Below are positions 9,301-16,007 of a stretch of DNA of 20,184 bases, one piece after another (positions within the stretch are counted from its first letter, which is position 1; every line of letters begins with the position of its first letter). The notes below the pieces were generated by a model. That model was not told where the DNA came from, ran no database searches, and saw nothing but the letters and a program-made list of their open reading frames with translations. The stretch comes from a virus: positions 1-20,184 of the IMG/VR virus record IMGVR_UViG_3300025849_000287; one strand, given 5' to 3'. The position numbers were made by a program, and so were the translations under genes.

Positions 9301-10456
9301 CTTCTAAAAACTTTTCATCACCTTTCCAAGAAGAGTCATAATTAGGGTTTGCTCCTATCAATATATTGTCACCAACAATCAAAGTAGTTTCCTTACTTAG
9401 CTTTACTATTATTTCTTGAGTAATTGAGACAGGAGGACCTGCTGCTGTGGAATCAATAACCTGAACCTCAACAACTGTTGTGTTAGCTGGAACACCTGTA
9501 CCGGTAACTAAATCACCTAGTCGAGGTATACCGTTTTCTCCGTCATATAAAAATTGATCACCACTTGGGCCACCGCTAAAAGCGGGTATGGTATACAACC
9601 TATCAGTACCTGTTCCAGTTATAGTTTGAATGCTTCCACTAGACTTATTAGACATGTTAACATCTTTAGCGTTAGTCATAGTAGGTCTACTGAAGTCTAT
9701 ATAGGTTCCGTCTGGCACTGTAATACTTGAAGAAAGTAATAACGTAGAAGTTGCAGTTATACCTATAACCACAACAAGATCACTTATATTTTGACTGTCT
9801 ACTTTATTATTATCCGTTACAATATCACCAACTTTAATTCCTGTAATACTAGCAGGTGTAATTACACTTGACCCACTACTAGCTCCTGTTATAGTAGTAG
9901 TATTTCTATCCATAACTAGTATTGGCTCCCAAGGCGCAAACTTAGCTACAGATATTTGATCTTCATTTGTGTAATAACCAGAAGTCAACGCATTTATTAC
10001 GTTTATTTTTCTAGGCTGGTTTAAATTATCTGTAAAAAACAATAAGTTCTCTACTAAGTTTATTCCAAAAAATGGGAAGGATTTATTAAAGTTTAAAAAA
10101 TAACCCTCAACAAGTACAGTAGGCGGGTTTACAGCGCTTAAATCTACGCTGACTATATAACATTCAGCACTACTAGGAGCTATAGTTCCGTCAACAGCGT
10201 CCCAATCAGTAGCAAATAAATAAGCTGTATTAGAGTTGTTATCTATAAAGTACCCAATTATCTCTGTTTGAGCTGAGGCATTTATAGTAGATATAGCTGT
10301 ATTACCTAGTACATTTTCAAACTCACCTACAGTAGAACTTTCTGATCTACTTATTGATAAGTTTCTAGCCTCTCTATATTCACCATTAGGTATTATACGA
10401 GGATCAAGATCTTGATTCATCTTGCCTTTGAGAAATGTATTTTTAATTTCAGCCAT
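6317..10456 (-). CDS. Large tail protein, stabilization/muzzle type N-terminal part, with Ig/cadherin-like C-terminal domains
   Basis: This 1379-residue protein is the largest gene here. The start FLKGKMNQDLDPRIIPNGEY (residues 8-27), followed by REARNLSIS, is the hallmark opening of the phage stabilization/muzzle family. Family-like motifs continue through about residue 950: FGINLVENLLFFTDNLNQPR (130-149), RFSYRFKFEDNEYSLMAPWS (390-409), VVYGNYRDRH, YQVGFVLSDRYGRQSDV (601-617) and LLDIYWETSLSGELSVINSL (928-947). Residues about 960-1075 look like a beta-sandwich linker. Residues about 1080-1182 look like a cadherin or Ig-type repeat: IVWSLD, FEINSSTGVLTV and YDVGVLATDVNGNG are the typical strand pattern. 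The last 190 residues are Thr/Gly-rich with four or five Cys. It probably forms part of the tail tip; the Ig-like array may contact the host surface. The start follows the upstream stop by 6 bases. Family assignment is by recognition. Confidence 0.75.
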   Translation of the reverse strand: MAEIKNTFLKGKMNQDLDPRIIPNGEYREARNLSISRSESSTVGEFENVLGNTAISTINASAQTEIIGYFIDNNSNTAYLFATDWDAVDGTIAPSSAECYIVSVDLSAVNPPTVLVEGYFLNFNKSFPFFGINLVENLLFFTDNLNQPRKINVINALTSGYYTNEDQISVAKFAPWEPILVMDRNTTTITGASSGSSVITPASITGIKVGDIVTDNNKVDSQNISDLVVVIGITATSTLLLSSSITVPDGTYIDFSRPTMTNAKDVNMSNKSSGSIQTITGTGTDRLYTIPAFSGGPSGDQFLYDGENGIPRLGDLVTGTGVPANTTVVEVQVIDSTAAGPPVSITQEIIVKLSKETTLIVGDNILIGANPNYDSSWKGDEKFLEDKFIRFSYRFKFEDNEYSLMAPWSQIMFIPKQYSQFGGGLVSPDEDMNDAYKSTIVSWFENNINNILLKIPMEKDSGLNMFSLMKITNVDILYKESDALAVKVLETIPVNNKTFSSISFNDPIHGNGDKHFLDYSYSSTKPYKTLPNNQVTRVSDKVPVRALAQEVIGNRVVYGNYRDRHTAPSSIQFRAIIGDKSKSFDNYTQYPFHQLKQNRTYQVGFVLSDRYGRQSDVILSSYDGDSDIAGSTVFNAYNTPTDQDSSSPLTDWLGDSLKVQLDSAINSTKNLTTGTPGLYNAVTNPLGWFSYKVVVKQQEQEYYNVYLPGFVNGYPVIGGASERNKSFFTTTLGDNINKIPRDLSEVGPTDKDYTSSELLSVRVNNKLIDNNVVSPKNPFPSNIPWNAQYFPGNSSQEVIQIATVRDMEIQSIPFKPSVPSGEYGESAVLQTYVYNTPGDATSGISTVNEVPEPTGRIPWGTTPANAPLYNADTNPFVIKCNQSDQVRNPIGAYVTTFETTTTPPGTVQEVYSMVPFLSVAETQPVYSLLDIYWETSLSGELSVINSLIDSQYAGVIGADFVTASFPESASPGDVIGNPFNFQTGGGTDITTGLVINSISVIDQTSSTPLPSGTFVLEQSSGGATTWEIKTGANQYFFYNTNVAATPSTGVYTMTANVTYNGETDDIILNPFSLSNVQPVITGNPEIQLTGITTGTTTIHSFSAVNGSNPTGGNSTDQIVWSLDPNASNYSTVNNQFEINSSTGVLTVKSSYNLVDSQSYDVGVLATDVNGNGLSGECRVTFTAGTQRVNRALCLGWQGSLPSTGCGDALQVQFLDSSTTTPTFGNTTVTGGGSTVVYGAIPVQDTYNVANKATTEFFTPTTGKLEQGTLYIEASFTNNGASVGSDFTTKYTVQVKPDSGGGWQQATDTTTNTFIYNVTLNVGTNGTTTGTKHTFTQPGEYRVLTLPITSEACGTAGEGTTELIFNFGDDNFTDCQNSPA

Positions 10457-10462
10457 TTAATT

Positions 10463-11665
10463 CTAGTGTTTTATCCATTTAGATTTACCTCTCATTACTT
10501 GAACTATTTCATCAAGTTTTATATTTGATAATCTTAATTTAGCGTTTCTTAATTTAGCGCTTCTCTCTTGCTTTAATCTTCTAACTATATATTCAGGTTG
10601 GTTTATTCTAGAAGCTACGATAGCGTGGCTTATATGAGCATATAGAGCCTCTTCTGCTAACTTAGGAACTTTAGTGTCCATATCAGAAGCTAATCCGTCA
10701 GAAATATACTCTAAAACTATTAATGATCCCGCTAAGTTACTCGAAAAAGACATTTTTCCTTCCCTATTGTTTATAGTAAACCATCCGTTTACTTGAGCAT
10801 ACTGAGGGTCTATTCCGTAGTTCTGACCTAAAAGCTGTTCATCCCAACCCCAACTGTCATAACCTTCATTGTATAGATCTTCTAAATCACCTTGATTTAT
10901 TAAAGTGTCTTCTGCTGTTCGCCATCTTTCTTCTGTTATCGATGTTCCTTCGATATTGTTTCCAAAATTGTCTTGTGTCGGTACACCTTTTGAATCTTGT
11001 ACAGGGTTTTCAAACGGGTTTGTAGTTAAATTGTTTGCGGGATATATAGGTCTTTTTACACCTAATTTATCTATCCAAGATACTTTAGTGTAGTTTACGT
11101 AGTCTTGAGGTATCACTACACTTAATTCAGGGGGTATACTTAATTCCTGTGACTTGATACTTTTTAACGTATCATAGCTAAACTCTTGCATTCCACGTTT
11201 CGCGTGAAATATAATATCTGTTCTTTTACAGCTAGGTATTAATTTACCTGTTCCAACATAAGCTATTTGAAAATTGTTTATTACATCTTCTAATGATATA
11301 TAACTATAACTTCCATAGTTTTCTTCAACAGTGTTACCATAAGCATCTCTGTTTCCGTATTCACCACCACTTAATATTTTTAATTGAACAACTATACTTG
11401 TGTTAGCTGCTAAGTTACCTGTAAATGTAATTGTGTTACCACTAACTGTATATGCTGACGTGTATTCTGTATATGTTAAAACACCAGCATTAGCGGTGTA
11501 TAACTTAAAGTTGTTTAAAGCGTAGTTTGGTTGAAGAGGATCATAACTACCAAGTATTAAATCTGTATCAAAAGTAGTTGTAAAGGCTTGCCCAGTACCG
11601 GCTGCAGATAAAAACTTTTGTACACCTGCGTAGTATTGCTGATTATTTTCTGTAATTAAGCCCAT
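10463..11665 (-). CDS. Head-tail connector / ring or tail-tube-like structural protein
   Basis: This 400-residue protein has two parts. Residues about 15-100 form a beta-rich domain whose pattern (LNNFKLYTANAGVLTYTEY, then AYTVSGNTITFTGNLAANTS) is like small beta domains common on phage tail proteins. Residues about 120-215 form a conserved core: ISLEDVINNFQIAYVGTGKL, DIIFHAKRGMQEFSYDTLKS (150-169), then PQDYVNYTKVSWIDKLGVKR. I recognise this core from connector, ring or tail-tube proteins next to the muzzle gene in crAss-like and related phages. The C-terminal third has a helix with many Lys and Arg (RRLKQERSAKLRNAKLRLSN). The genes on each side are 6 bases away, which implies tight co-translation. 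The exact ring position cannot be told from sequence alone; a tail hub or a tubular A-like protein are alternatives. Confidence 0.72.
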   Translation of the reverse strand: MGLITENNQQYYAGVQKFLSAAGTGQAFTTTFDTDLILGSYDPLQPNYALNNFKLYTANAGVLTYTEYTSAYTVSGNTITFTGNLAANTSIVVQLKILSGGEYGNRDAYGNTVEENYGSYSYISLEDVINNFQIAYVGTGKLIPSCKRTDIIFHAKRGMQEFSYDTLKSIKSQELSIPPELSVVIPQDYVNYTKVSWIDKLGVKRPIYPANNLTTNPFENPVQDSKGVPTQDNFGNNIEGTSITEERWRTAEDTLINQGDLEDLYNEGYDSWGWDEQLLGQNYGIDPQYAQVNGWFTINNREGKMSFSSNLAGSLIVLEYISDGLASDMDTKVPKLAEEALYAHISHAIVASRINQPEYIVRRLKQERSAKLRNAKLRLSNIKLDEIVQVMRGKSKWIKH

Positions 11666-11671
11666 GTATTA

Positions 11672-12367
11672 TTAAGATTTTTCGTTTATGTCTTCTTGTT
11701 GTATTTTTTGCGCCGCTACTTGTATGATGGTAGGGTCTTGTATTATGACTCCTGAGTATAATAATATACCTGTAACAACATCAACTTGTTCAGATGGATG
11801 TAATTCAAAGTTTACTGAAGAGCTAGCATCATAAATATATTGTCCTAAGCTACCAACTGAATATCCCCAATTTATCATTGCAGGTTGTTTCAAGTAAGAT
11901 ACTTGAATATCAGATGTTATACTTGTTGGATATACACTTATCTTAGTGTCTTCGTATAAAAATACAGGTTGTTTTTTAGTTGGCGCAAGTAATGGTGCTC
12001 TCTTTATTTTGTACCATTCGTTTCTTTCTACCATTTGAGCTTCAATAGTATCGTTGTATATAACGGTACCTAGCCTATAAAAGTTTGGCAATGAAGCAGT
12101 TGTGAAGTGATCTGTTGAAAATGTAGGTGTGGCTATAGTTTTAAATATATCTATTTTTTCTTCTAGGTTTTTAACTCTGTTTGCATACTCGTTATCATTT
12201 TCAGGTATACGCAGCTGTTGATTCAAGTCGCTCATATATTTTTCAAATATACCTTGCTGAACTTGATTACCTACTTTATTAAACTCGTCTGGGGTTATAT
12301 AACCTCTTTGTTGTTGGTTAAGTATTAATAAGACAGTTTTATAAACTAAATCTACATTTATAGCCAT
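11672..12367 (-). CDS. Connector/ring-type structural protein
   Basis: This 231-residue protein has a helical N-terminal part (NVDLVYKTVLLILNQQQRGY, then ITPDEFNKVGNQVQQGIFEK, residues 4-43) that I recognise as a recurring opening of small head-tail connector or adaptor proteins in Bacteroidota phages. A charged helix (NRVKNLEEKIDIF, about 63-75) follows, then a beta-rich part with ERNEWYKIKRAPLLAPTKKQ and FLYEDTKISVYPTS, and a C-terminal helix. Its place, after the capsid and unknown-protein genes and before the 400-residue connector gene, fits an adaptor bound to the portal ring. Its stop is 6 bases before the next ATG. A long hairpin lies in its leader. The function is inferred from pattern and order, not from a catalytic or binding motif. 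Confidence 0.7.
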   Translation of the reverse strand: MAINVDLVYKTVLLILNQQQRGYITPDEFNKVGNQVQQGIFEKYMSDLNQQLRIPENDNEYANRVKNLEEKIDIFKTIATPTFSTDHFTTASLPNFYRLGTVIYNDTIEAQMVERNEWYKIKRAPLLAPTKKQPVFLYEDTKISVYPTSITSDIQVSYLKQPAMINWGYSVGSLGQYIYDASSSVNFELHPSEQVDVVTGILLYSGVIIQDPTIIQVAAQKIQQEDINEKS

Positions 12368-12384
12368 TATTTATTTTTTTATTA

Positions 12385-12423
12385 TAATACCAGCCAGCCA
12401 CCCAAGGTGACCAGCTAATATTA
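12385..12423 (-). promoter_or_regulatory. Long intergenic hairpin between the unknown protein and ring-type genes
   Basis: In the 66-base gap, the minus-strand transcript can fold into an 18-pair stem (13 Watson-Crick and 5 G-U pairs, counted by hand) with a 3-base loop. The G/C-rich upper part pairs AGCTGGTCACC with GGTGGCTGGCT around the loop TTG. The 3' side continues into an A-rich, not U-rich, stretch before the ATG at 12367, so it does not look like a standard intrinsic terminator. An mRNA end-protecting or processing hairpin, or a translation control element, is more likely. The G/C content stands out against an otherwise almost pure A/T gap. Confidence 0.6.
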
Positions 12424-12433
12424 ATATTACATG

Positions 12434-13276
12434 TTATTCTAAGTTTTTCTCTACTGACCTATAAACTTCTACACCCTCGTCGGTTTTAAAGTAAGCTGCC
12501 ATTGCAGAGTATGGGTTTTCATCAAAAGGTACAGTCATTAATTTTCTACCGTTTGATCCCCAAGTAAATGTTCTTTGATCTTGTGATAACTTGATAATAC
12601 CCATTTCAGAAGCTTTTATAGCTATATTCCTTAATTGTACATTATCATCATTTGCTAACTCCATAAATAAATCTGGATTTCTCTTTGCAAATAATAAAAG
12701 ATCTCTCTTTAATTCTTTAGTTGTCATGCTCGAAACTTTAGACCCTAATTCAACACGAAGTATAGCTTCAGCGTCGTCAACATCCATTGTTCTAGCTGCC
12801 ATCATTGCATCTATTTGAACTTCTAAATCTTCTAATTCATCTTCAGCTATAGCTACCGGATTGTGTTCGTAGTATTTATTGCCTAATAAAGGATGATACA
12901 AAGATAGTAATTTTTGTAAATTTTGTTGTTCTTTTTTAACATATAAAGCACCGTCTTTAAACATTATATGTCCTAATGTTGCTTGACCGTTCTGCTCATC
13001 TATGAAAGGAGAATTTTGATTTGTTGCGTATCTAAGTTCTCTTTGAAGACCTTTTTCTTTATCAAAATATAATAAAGGGTGTCTTGATGTGTGTTTTGAT
13101 GAAATTGTTAATGTTAATGGTGCTTGACCTATAACTATATACATTCTATCTTTTATTTCCCAACTTGGTTTTGCTGGTTCTTGTTTCTTTGGAGCAGTCA
13201 TTACTTCTTGCTCTTGTACTACTTCTTTATTTGCTACAGGCTTTTTAGCTGTAGGCTTTTTTGCATTTGCTGCCAT
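12434..13276 (-). CDS. Conserved phage protein of unknown function, encoded after the capsid gene
   Basis: This 280-residue protein opens with a basic Lys/Ala/Pro tail (MAANAKKPTAKKPVANKEV) and an acidic/Gln linker up to about residue 38. The core begins near residue 43. Conserved-looking blocks are LTISSKHTSRHPLLYFDKEK, RELRYATNQNSPFIDEQNGQ, MFKDGALYVKKEQQNLQKLL, LKRDLLLFAKRNPDLFMELA and AAYFKTDEGVEVYRSVEKNL. I recognise this overall pattern from unnamed proteins near the capsid genes of several aquatic phage groups, but know no function for it. No enzyme motif, signal peptide or membrane segment is visible. It is bracketed by two strong hairpins, so its mRNA may be processed or dosed separately. 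A capsid-associated or head-completion role is possible from position only. Confidence 0.72.
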   Translation of the reverse strand: MAANAKKPTAKKPVANKEVVQEQEVMTAPKKQEPAKPSWEIKDRMYIVIGQAPLTLTISSKHTSRHPLLYFDKEKGLQRELRYATNQNSPFIDEQNGQATLGHIMFKDGALYVKKEQQNLQKLLSLYHPLLGNKYYEHNPVAIAEDELEDLEVQIDAMMAARTMDVDDAEAILRVELGSKVSSMTTKELKRDLLLFAKRNPDLFMELANDDNVQLRNIAIKASEMGIIKLSQDQRTFTWGSNGRKLMTVPFDENPYSAMAAYFKTDEGVEVYRSVEKNLE

Positions 13277-13289
13277 AATATAATATAAT
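13274..13289 (-). repeat. Copy 1 of a 16-base start-site leader repeat
   Basis: Read on the minus strand, ATTATATTATATTATG ends in the start codon of the 280-residue protein. The identical 16 bases precede and include the start of the scaffold-like gene (15978-15993). It contains no Shine-Dalgarno sequence. It may be a translation leader or part of an A/T-rich late promoter; chance in AT-rich DNA is possible. Confidence 0.45.
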
Positions 13290-13305
13290 AAAATTTTTAA
13301 TAAGA

Positions 13306-13346
13306 GTAATAATTACCCCTGTCAGTTCAACAAGGGTAACTACTAC
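13306..13346 (-). terminator. Strong hairpin just after the major capsid gene (partial terminator or mRNA-stability hairpin)
   Basis: Seventeen bases after the capsid stop, the minus-strand transcript can form a 17-pair stem without bulges (14 Watson-Crick and 3 G-U pairs by hand) with a 7-base loop, TGAACTG. The arms are GTAGTAGTTACCCTTGT and ACAGGGGTAATTATTAC. It is followed by TCTTATTAAAAATTTT, which is U-containing but not a clean U-run. It could end part of the transcription after the abundant capsid mRNA, or protect the capsid mRNA's 3' end after cleavage. The next gene starts 29 bases downstream. Confidence 0.65.
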
Positions 13347-13362
13347 ATTAATTTAATCGGTA

Positions 13363-14826
13363 CTAGTCTGTGAATAACACAAAGTTGTTAGCCGCTTGAG
13401 TCACTAAACATCTTTCAGATAAGAAGTGAACTTCCATAGCATCTAAATCAGAAGTAGCTGCGCCACCTACAGATCCAGTGATCCAGTTTTTCATTCTTCT
13501 ATCATCAGCTTGAGAAGCTCTATATCTTACGTGTAAGAAAGGTCTTCTGATGTTAGTTCCTAATATTTGATCGTAAACTGTAGAAGTTCCAGCAGGTACT
13601 AATACTCCTTCGATTCCAGAATCAGCAACACCTCCACGAGTAGAAGCGTCGTTTAAGTATTTCCAGTCAGTTTTGTAGAAGTCATAAGAACCTCTTCTGA
13701 ATCCAGAAAAACCTAAGTTTAATGCCATTTCTTCAGAATTTTCAAATACACCAAAAGAACTACCACCACCGTAGTAAGCACCAGCTCCAGCCGTTTGCCC
13801 TACACCAGCTAACATATCGTCAAAATCTAGAGAAGTTTCTCTGTTTAAGAATAACATGTTTTCTTCGATTGCTCCTTGAGTATCTAAGTTTTTAAGAATT
13901 GAATCAAACTGAGTTAAACCAGTTGTTGCAGTAAAGTCTACTAATACATTTCCACGGCTTTTAACAGCAGCGAAAAGACCTTCAGTACCTCTAGCAGTTG
14001 TAGTTGAACTTCCAGATTTTAATTCACCTTCTACCATAGACATTTCTAAGTAATCTTCAAAACGTAATCTTGTTTCAGATTCAGCTTTTAAGTACCATAA
14101 GAAACCTCCTTGACCAGACTCAGTAGCTACTTCAACCCATCCAATCTGAGCAGTGTCAGATCCATTGATTGCATACTTATCTTTAATGATAATAGGAGAG
14201 TTAGAGTATTGAGTGAAAGAAGGTGTTACAGAAATTCTGTTAGCATCTCCAGTTCCTTTTCCATACTCAGATCCATATACAAAGATTTTAAGGTTTGGTC
14301 CACCGGTTACTAAATCAACATCGCTTCCTACGTTTTGATCTAATGCTTCTTGAGTATAAGGAGCAACAGTTAATACACCAGCGCCTAAAGCACTACCAGG
14401 GGTAGCTCCAGAAGCAACAACGTAACAGTTTAATTCTGCTCCATTTGCTGGATTCATCACTACAATTGTAGAACCAGGAGATACAACGTTCTCAATACCA
14501 GTTCCTACAGGTATAGTTAAAGTAGACACTTTTGCAGGACTGACTCCAGCTACAGTTGCTATTACATTCTCGTAAGAAATGTGTAATCTATTTTGTTCAG
14601 ACCATACTACTTGGTCAGAAGTCATTGGCATTTCAGCTCCTACCATTCTTAAGAAACCACCTAAGGTTCTATTTCCATAACGCTCTACTTCAGCTTCATA
14701 GATTTCCGGTAAGTACTGTTGCGCGAAGTCACTCGTTCCATCAGTAAAGTTTAAATAATTGCCTTCTAAGGCTTGTTTTTTTGGCGTTGGAACTAAACTT
14801 CCAAACACCGGGCTTACATTTGCCAT
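13363..14826 (-). CDS. Major capsid protein
   Basis: This 487-residue protein has the length, position (portal, scaffold, then this gene) and composition of an HK97-fold capsid protein. It is rich in Gly, Ala, Ser and Thr, with an N-terminal helical arm (TDGTSDFAQQYLPEIYEAEV, residues 28-47, then GGFLRMVGAEMPMTSDQVVW) and a beta-rich middle. The part around SEQNRLHISYENV and the C-terminal FGVFENSEEMALNLGFSGFR and FLHVRYRASQADDRRMKNW resemble capsid proteins of crAss-like and related phages. No protease-type delta domain is obvious. Codons look more uniform and slightly less AT-rich than in the neighbours, as expected for a highly expressed gene. The gene ends in TAG and is followed by a strong hairpin. 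I am confident of the role and less sure of the lineage. Confidence 0.85.
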   Translation of the reverse strand: MANVSPVFGSLVPTPKKQALEGNYLNFTDGTSDFAQQYLPEIYEAEVERYGNRTLGGFLRMVGAEMPMTSDQVVWSEQNRLHISYENVIATVAGVSPAKVSTLTIPVGTGIENVVSPGSTIVVMNPANGAELNCYVVASGATPGSALGAGVLTVAPYTQEALDQNVGSDVDLVTGGPNLKIFVYGSEYGKGTGDANRISVTPSFTQYSNSPIIIKDKYAINGSDTAQIGWVEVATESGQGGFLWYLKAESETRLRFEDYLEMSMVEGELKSGSSTTTARGTEGLFAAVKSRGNVLVDFTATTGLTQFDSILKNLDTQGAIEENMLFLNRETSLDFDDMLAGVGQTAGAGAYYGGGSSFGVFENSEEMALNLGFSGFRRGSYDFYKTDWKYLNDASTRGGVADSGIEGVLVPAGTSTVYDQILGTNIRRPFLHVRYRASQADDRRMKNWITGSVGGAATSDLDAMEVHFLSERCLVTQAANNFVLFTD

Positions 14827-14840
14827 AATCTTTTAATTTT

Positions 14841-15980
14841 TTAGTTAAATTTTTTTGTTTTAATTCTAAGTTTAGAAGAATCAGGGCCTGTTATTGACTT
14901 AATTTTTATTCCGTTTACGAATTCACCTGAGCCAGTTTGCCTTGGCTCTGTGCTAGGATTTTTAGACTTGTTAACTATTTCTTTAGTAGCGTCTGTTCTT
15001 CCTTGTTCGTAAAAATGATTAATAATCTTGTCAGCATTTGAAGCAATGTAAATAGCTTTGTGATAACCTTTCGTGTCTTTTATATTACCGCTTTCGTCAA
15101 GAAACTTTCCTACGAAATTGTTAATACTTGATTGGTTCTCTGCAACTTTATTAGGATCTTGTAAACCATATCTAAACTTCTTTTCACCTACATTGAAGTC
15201 AAAACCTTTGAATTCATTAGTAAAGTAATCATTTGTTTTTGATTTAAAGTCCGAATGCTGTTGCTCAGCTATCTTCTGATCTTCTTGATATCGGTTGAAA
15301 AACTCCATTGCTTTTTGTTGTTCCTGAGTAACGCCGGGTCTCAACTTGATTTCGTCGTAATATTTACTCTTGGTATTTTCCAAAAAGCCTTTTGCTTTTG
15401 CAACTTCTTCTTTAAACGCAATTTTCTTTTTGCGTATATCTCTTTCCTCATCTAAGTCTTCGTCATAGTCGTAGTCTTCTAATAGTAGGCTAACGTCATC
15501 TGATTCTAAATAAGGTTTTGTTTGTTTGTAATATTCTTTTAATAGTGTTTTATCATCAACACTTGAGTAGTCTGCATTCAACCTAACATAGTCTTCTAAT
15601 GATCCACCGGTTTCTTCCATAAAAGAAACTAGCTTTTCAATGTTTTCTGGTAATTTAGCACCTGTTTCTTCGTTGTTAGTTAAAGCGTTATCAAATTGTT
15701 CTTCTAAAACCTCTACTTCATCTTGAACTTCTTCATCCACAATTTCTATAATACCATCTTTTACAGTATCATCTGGTGTATCATTAACAACCACCACAGG
15801 CTCTCCAACTCCACTTTCTTCAACTTCTGGTATTACTACCTTAGCGACTTCTTCAGCTACTGGTTCTTTTACTTCATCTATGTTAACCTTTATAGGCTCG
15901 TTAGATTGATTGCCTAATTGCTTAGGACTTGTTTTCTTGGATTTGATTTTAAAATCCCCTTCTTGTTTTACTTCTGACAT
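14841..15980 (-). CDS. Acidic scaffold-like head assembly protein
   Basis: This 379-residue protein has a Lys-rich start, then a very acidic, Val/Glu/Asp-rich and probably disordered region (about residues 33-110), an acidic stretch DDVSLLLEDYDYDEDLDEER near the middle, and a charged helical part (KKKIAFKEEVAKAKGFLENT and onward). The C-terminus is basic (SSKLRIKTKKFN), as in scaffolds whose tail binds the capsid shell. The place between portal and capsid genes is the classic scaffold position. No catalytic residues for a head-maturation protease are visible. The gene is 14 bases before the capsid start and 27 bases after the portal stop. The leader carries the 16-base A/T repeat. Scaffold is the best call; it rests on composition and order, not on a specific motif. 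Confidence 0.75.
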   Translation of the reverse strand: MSEVKQEGDFKIKSKKTSPKQLGNQSNEPIKVNIDEVKEPVAEEVAKVVIPEVEESGVGEPVVVVNDTPDDTVKDGIIEIVDEEVQDEVEVLEEQFDNALTNNEETGAKLPENIEKLVSFMEETGGSLEDYVRLNADYSSVDDKTLLKEYYKQTKPYLESDDVSLLLEDYDYDEDLDEERDIRKKKIAFKEEVAKAKGFLENTKSKYYDEIKLRPGVTQEQQKAMEFFNRYQEDQKIAEQQHSDFKSKTNDYFTNEFKGFDFNVGEKKFRYGLQDPNKVAENQSSINNFVGKFLDESGNIKDTKGYHKAIYIASNADKIINHFYEQGRTDATKEIVNKSKNPSTEPRQTGSGEFVNGIKIKSITGPDSSKLRIKTKKFN

Positions 15981-15993
15981 AATATAATATAAT
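15978..15993 (-). repeat. Copy 2 of a 16-base start-site leader repeat
   Basis: The same 16 bases found at 13274-13289 (ATTATATTATATTATG on the minus strand) end in the scaffold gene's start codon. The flanking bases then differ. The two genes that carry it lie on either side of the capsid gene. Confidence 0.45.
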
Positions 15994-16007
15994 TAAATAA
16001 TTGTTTA

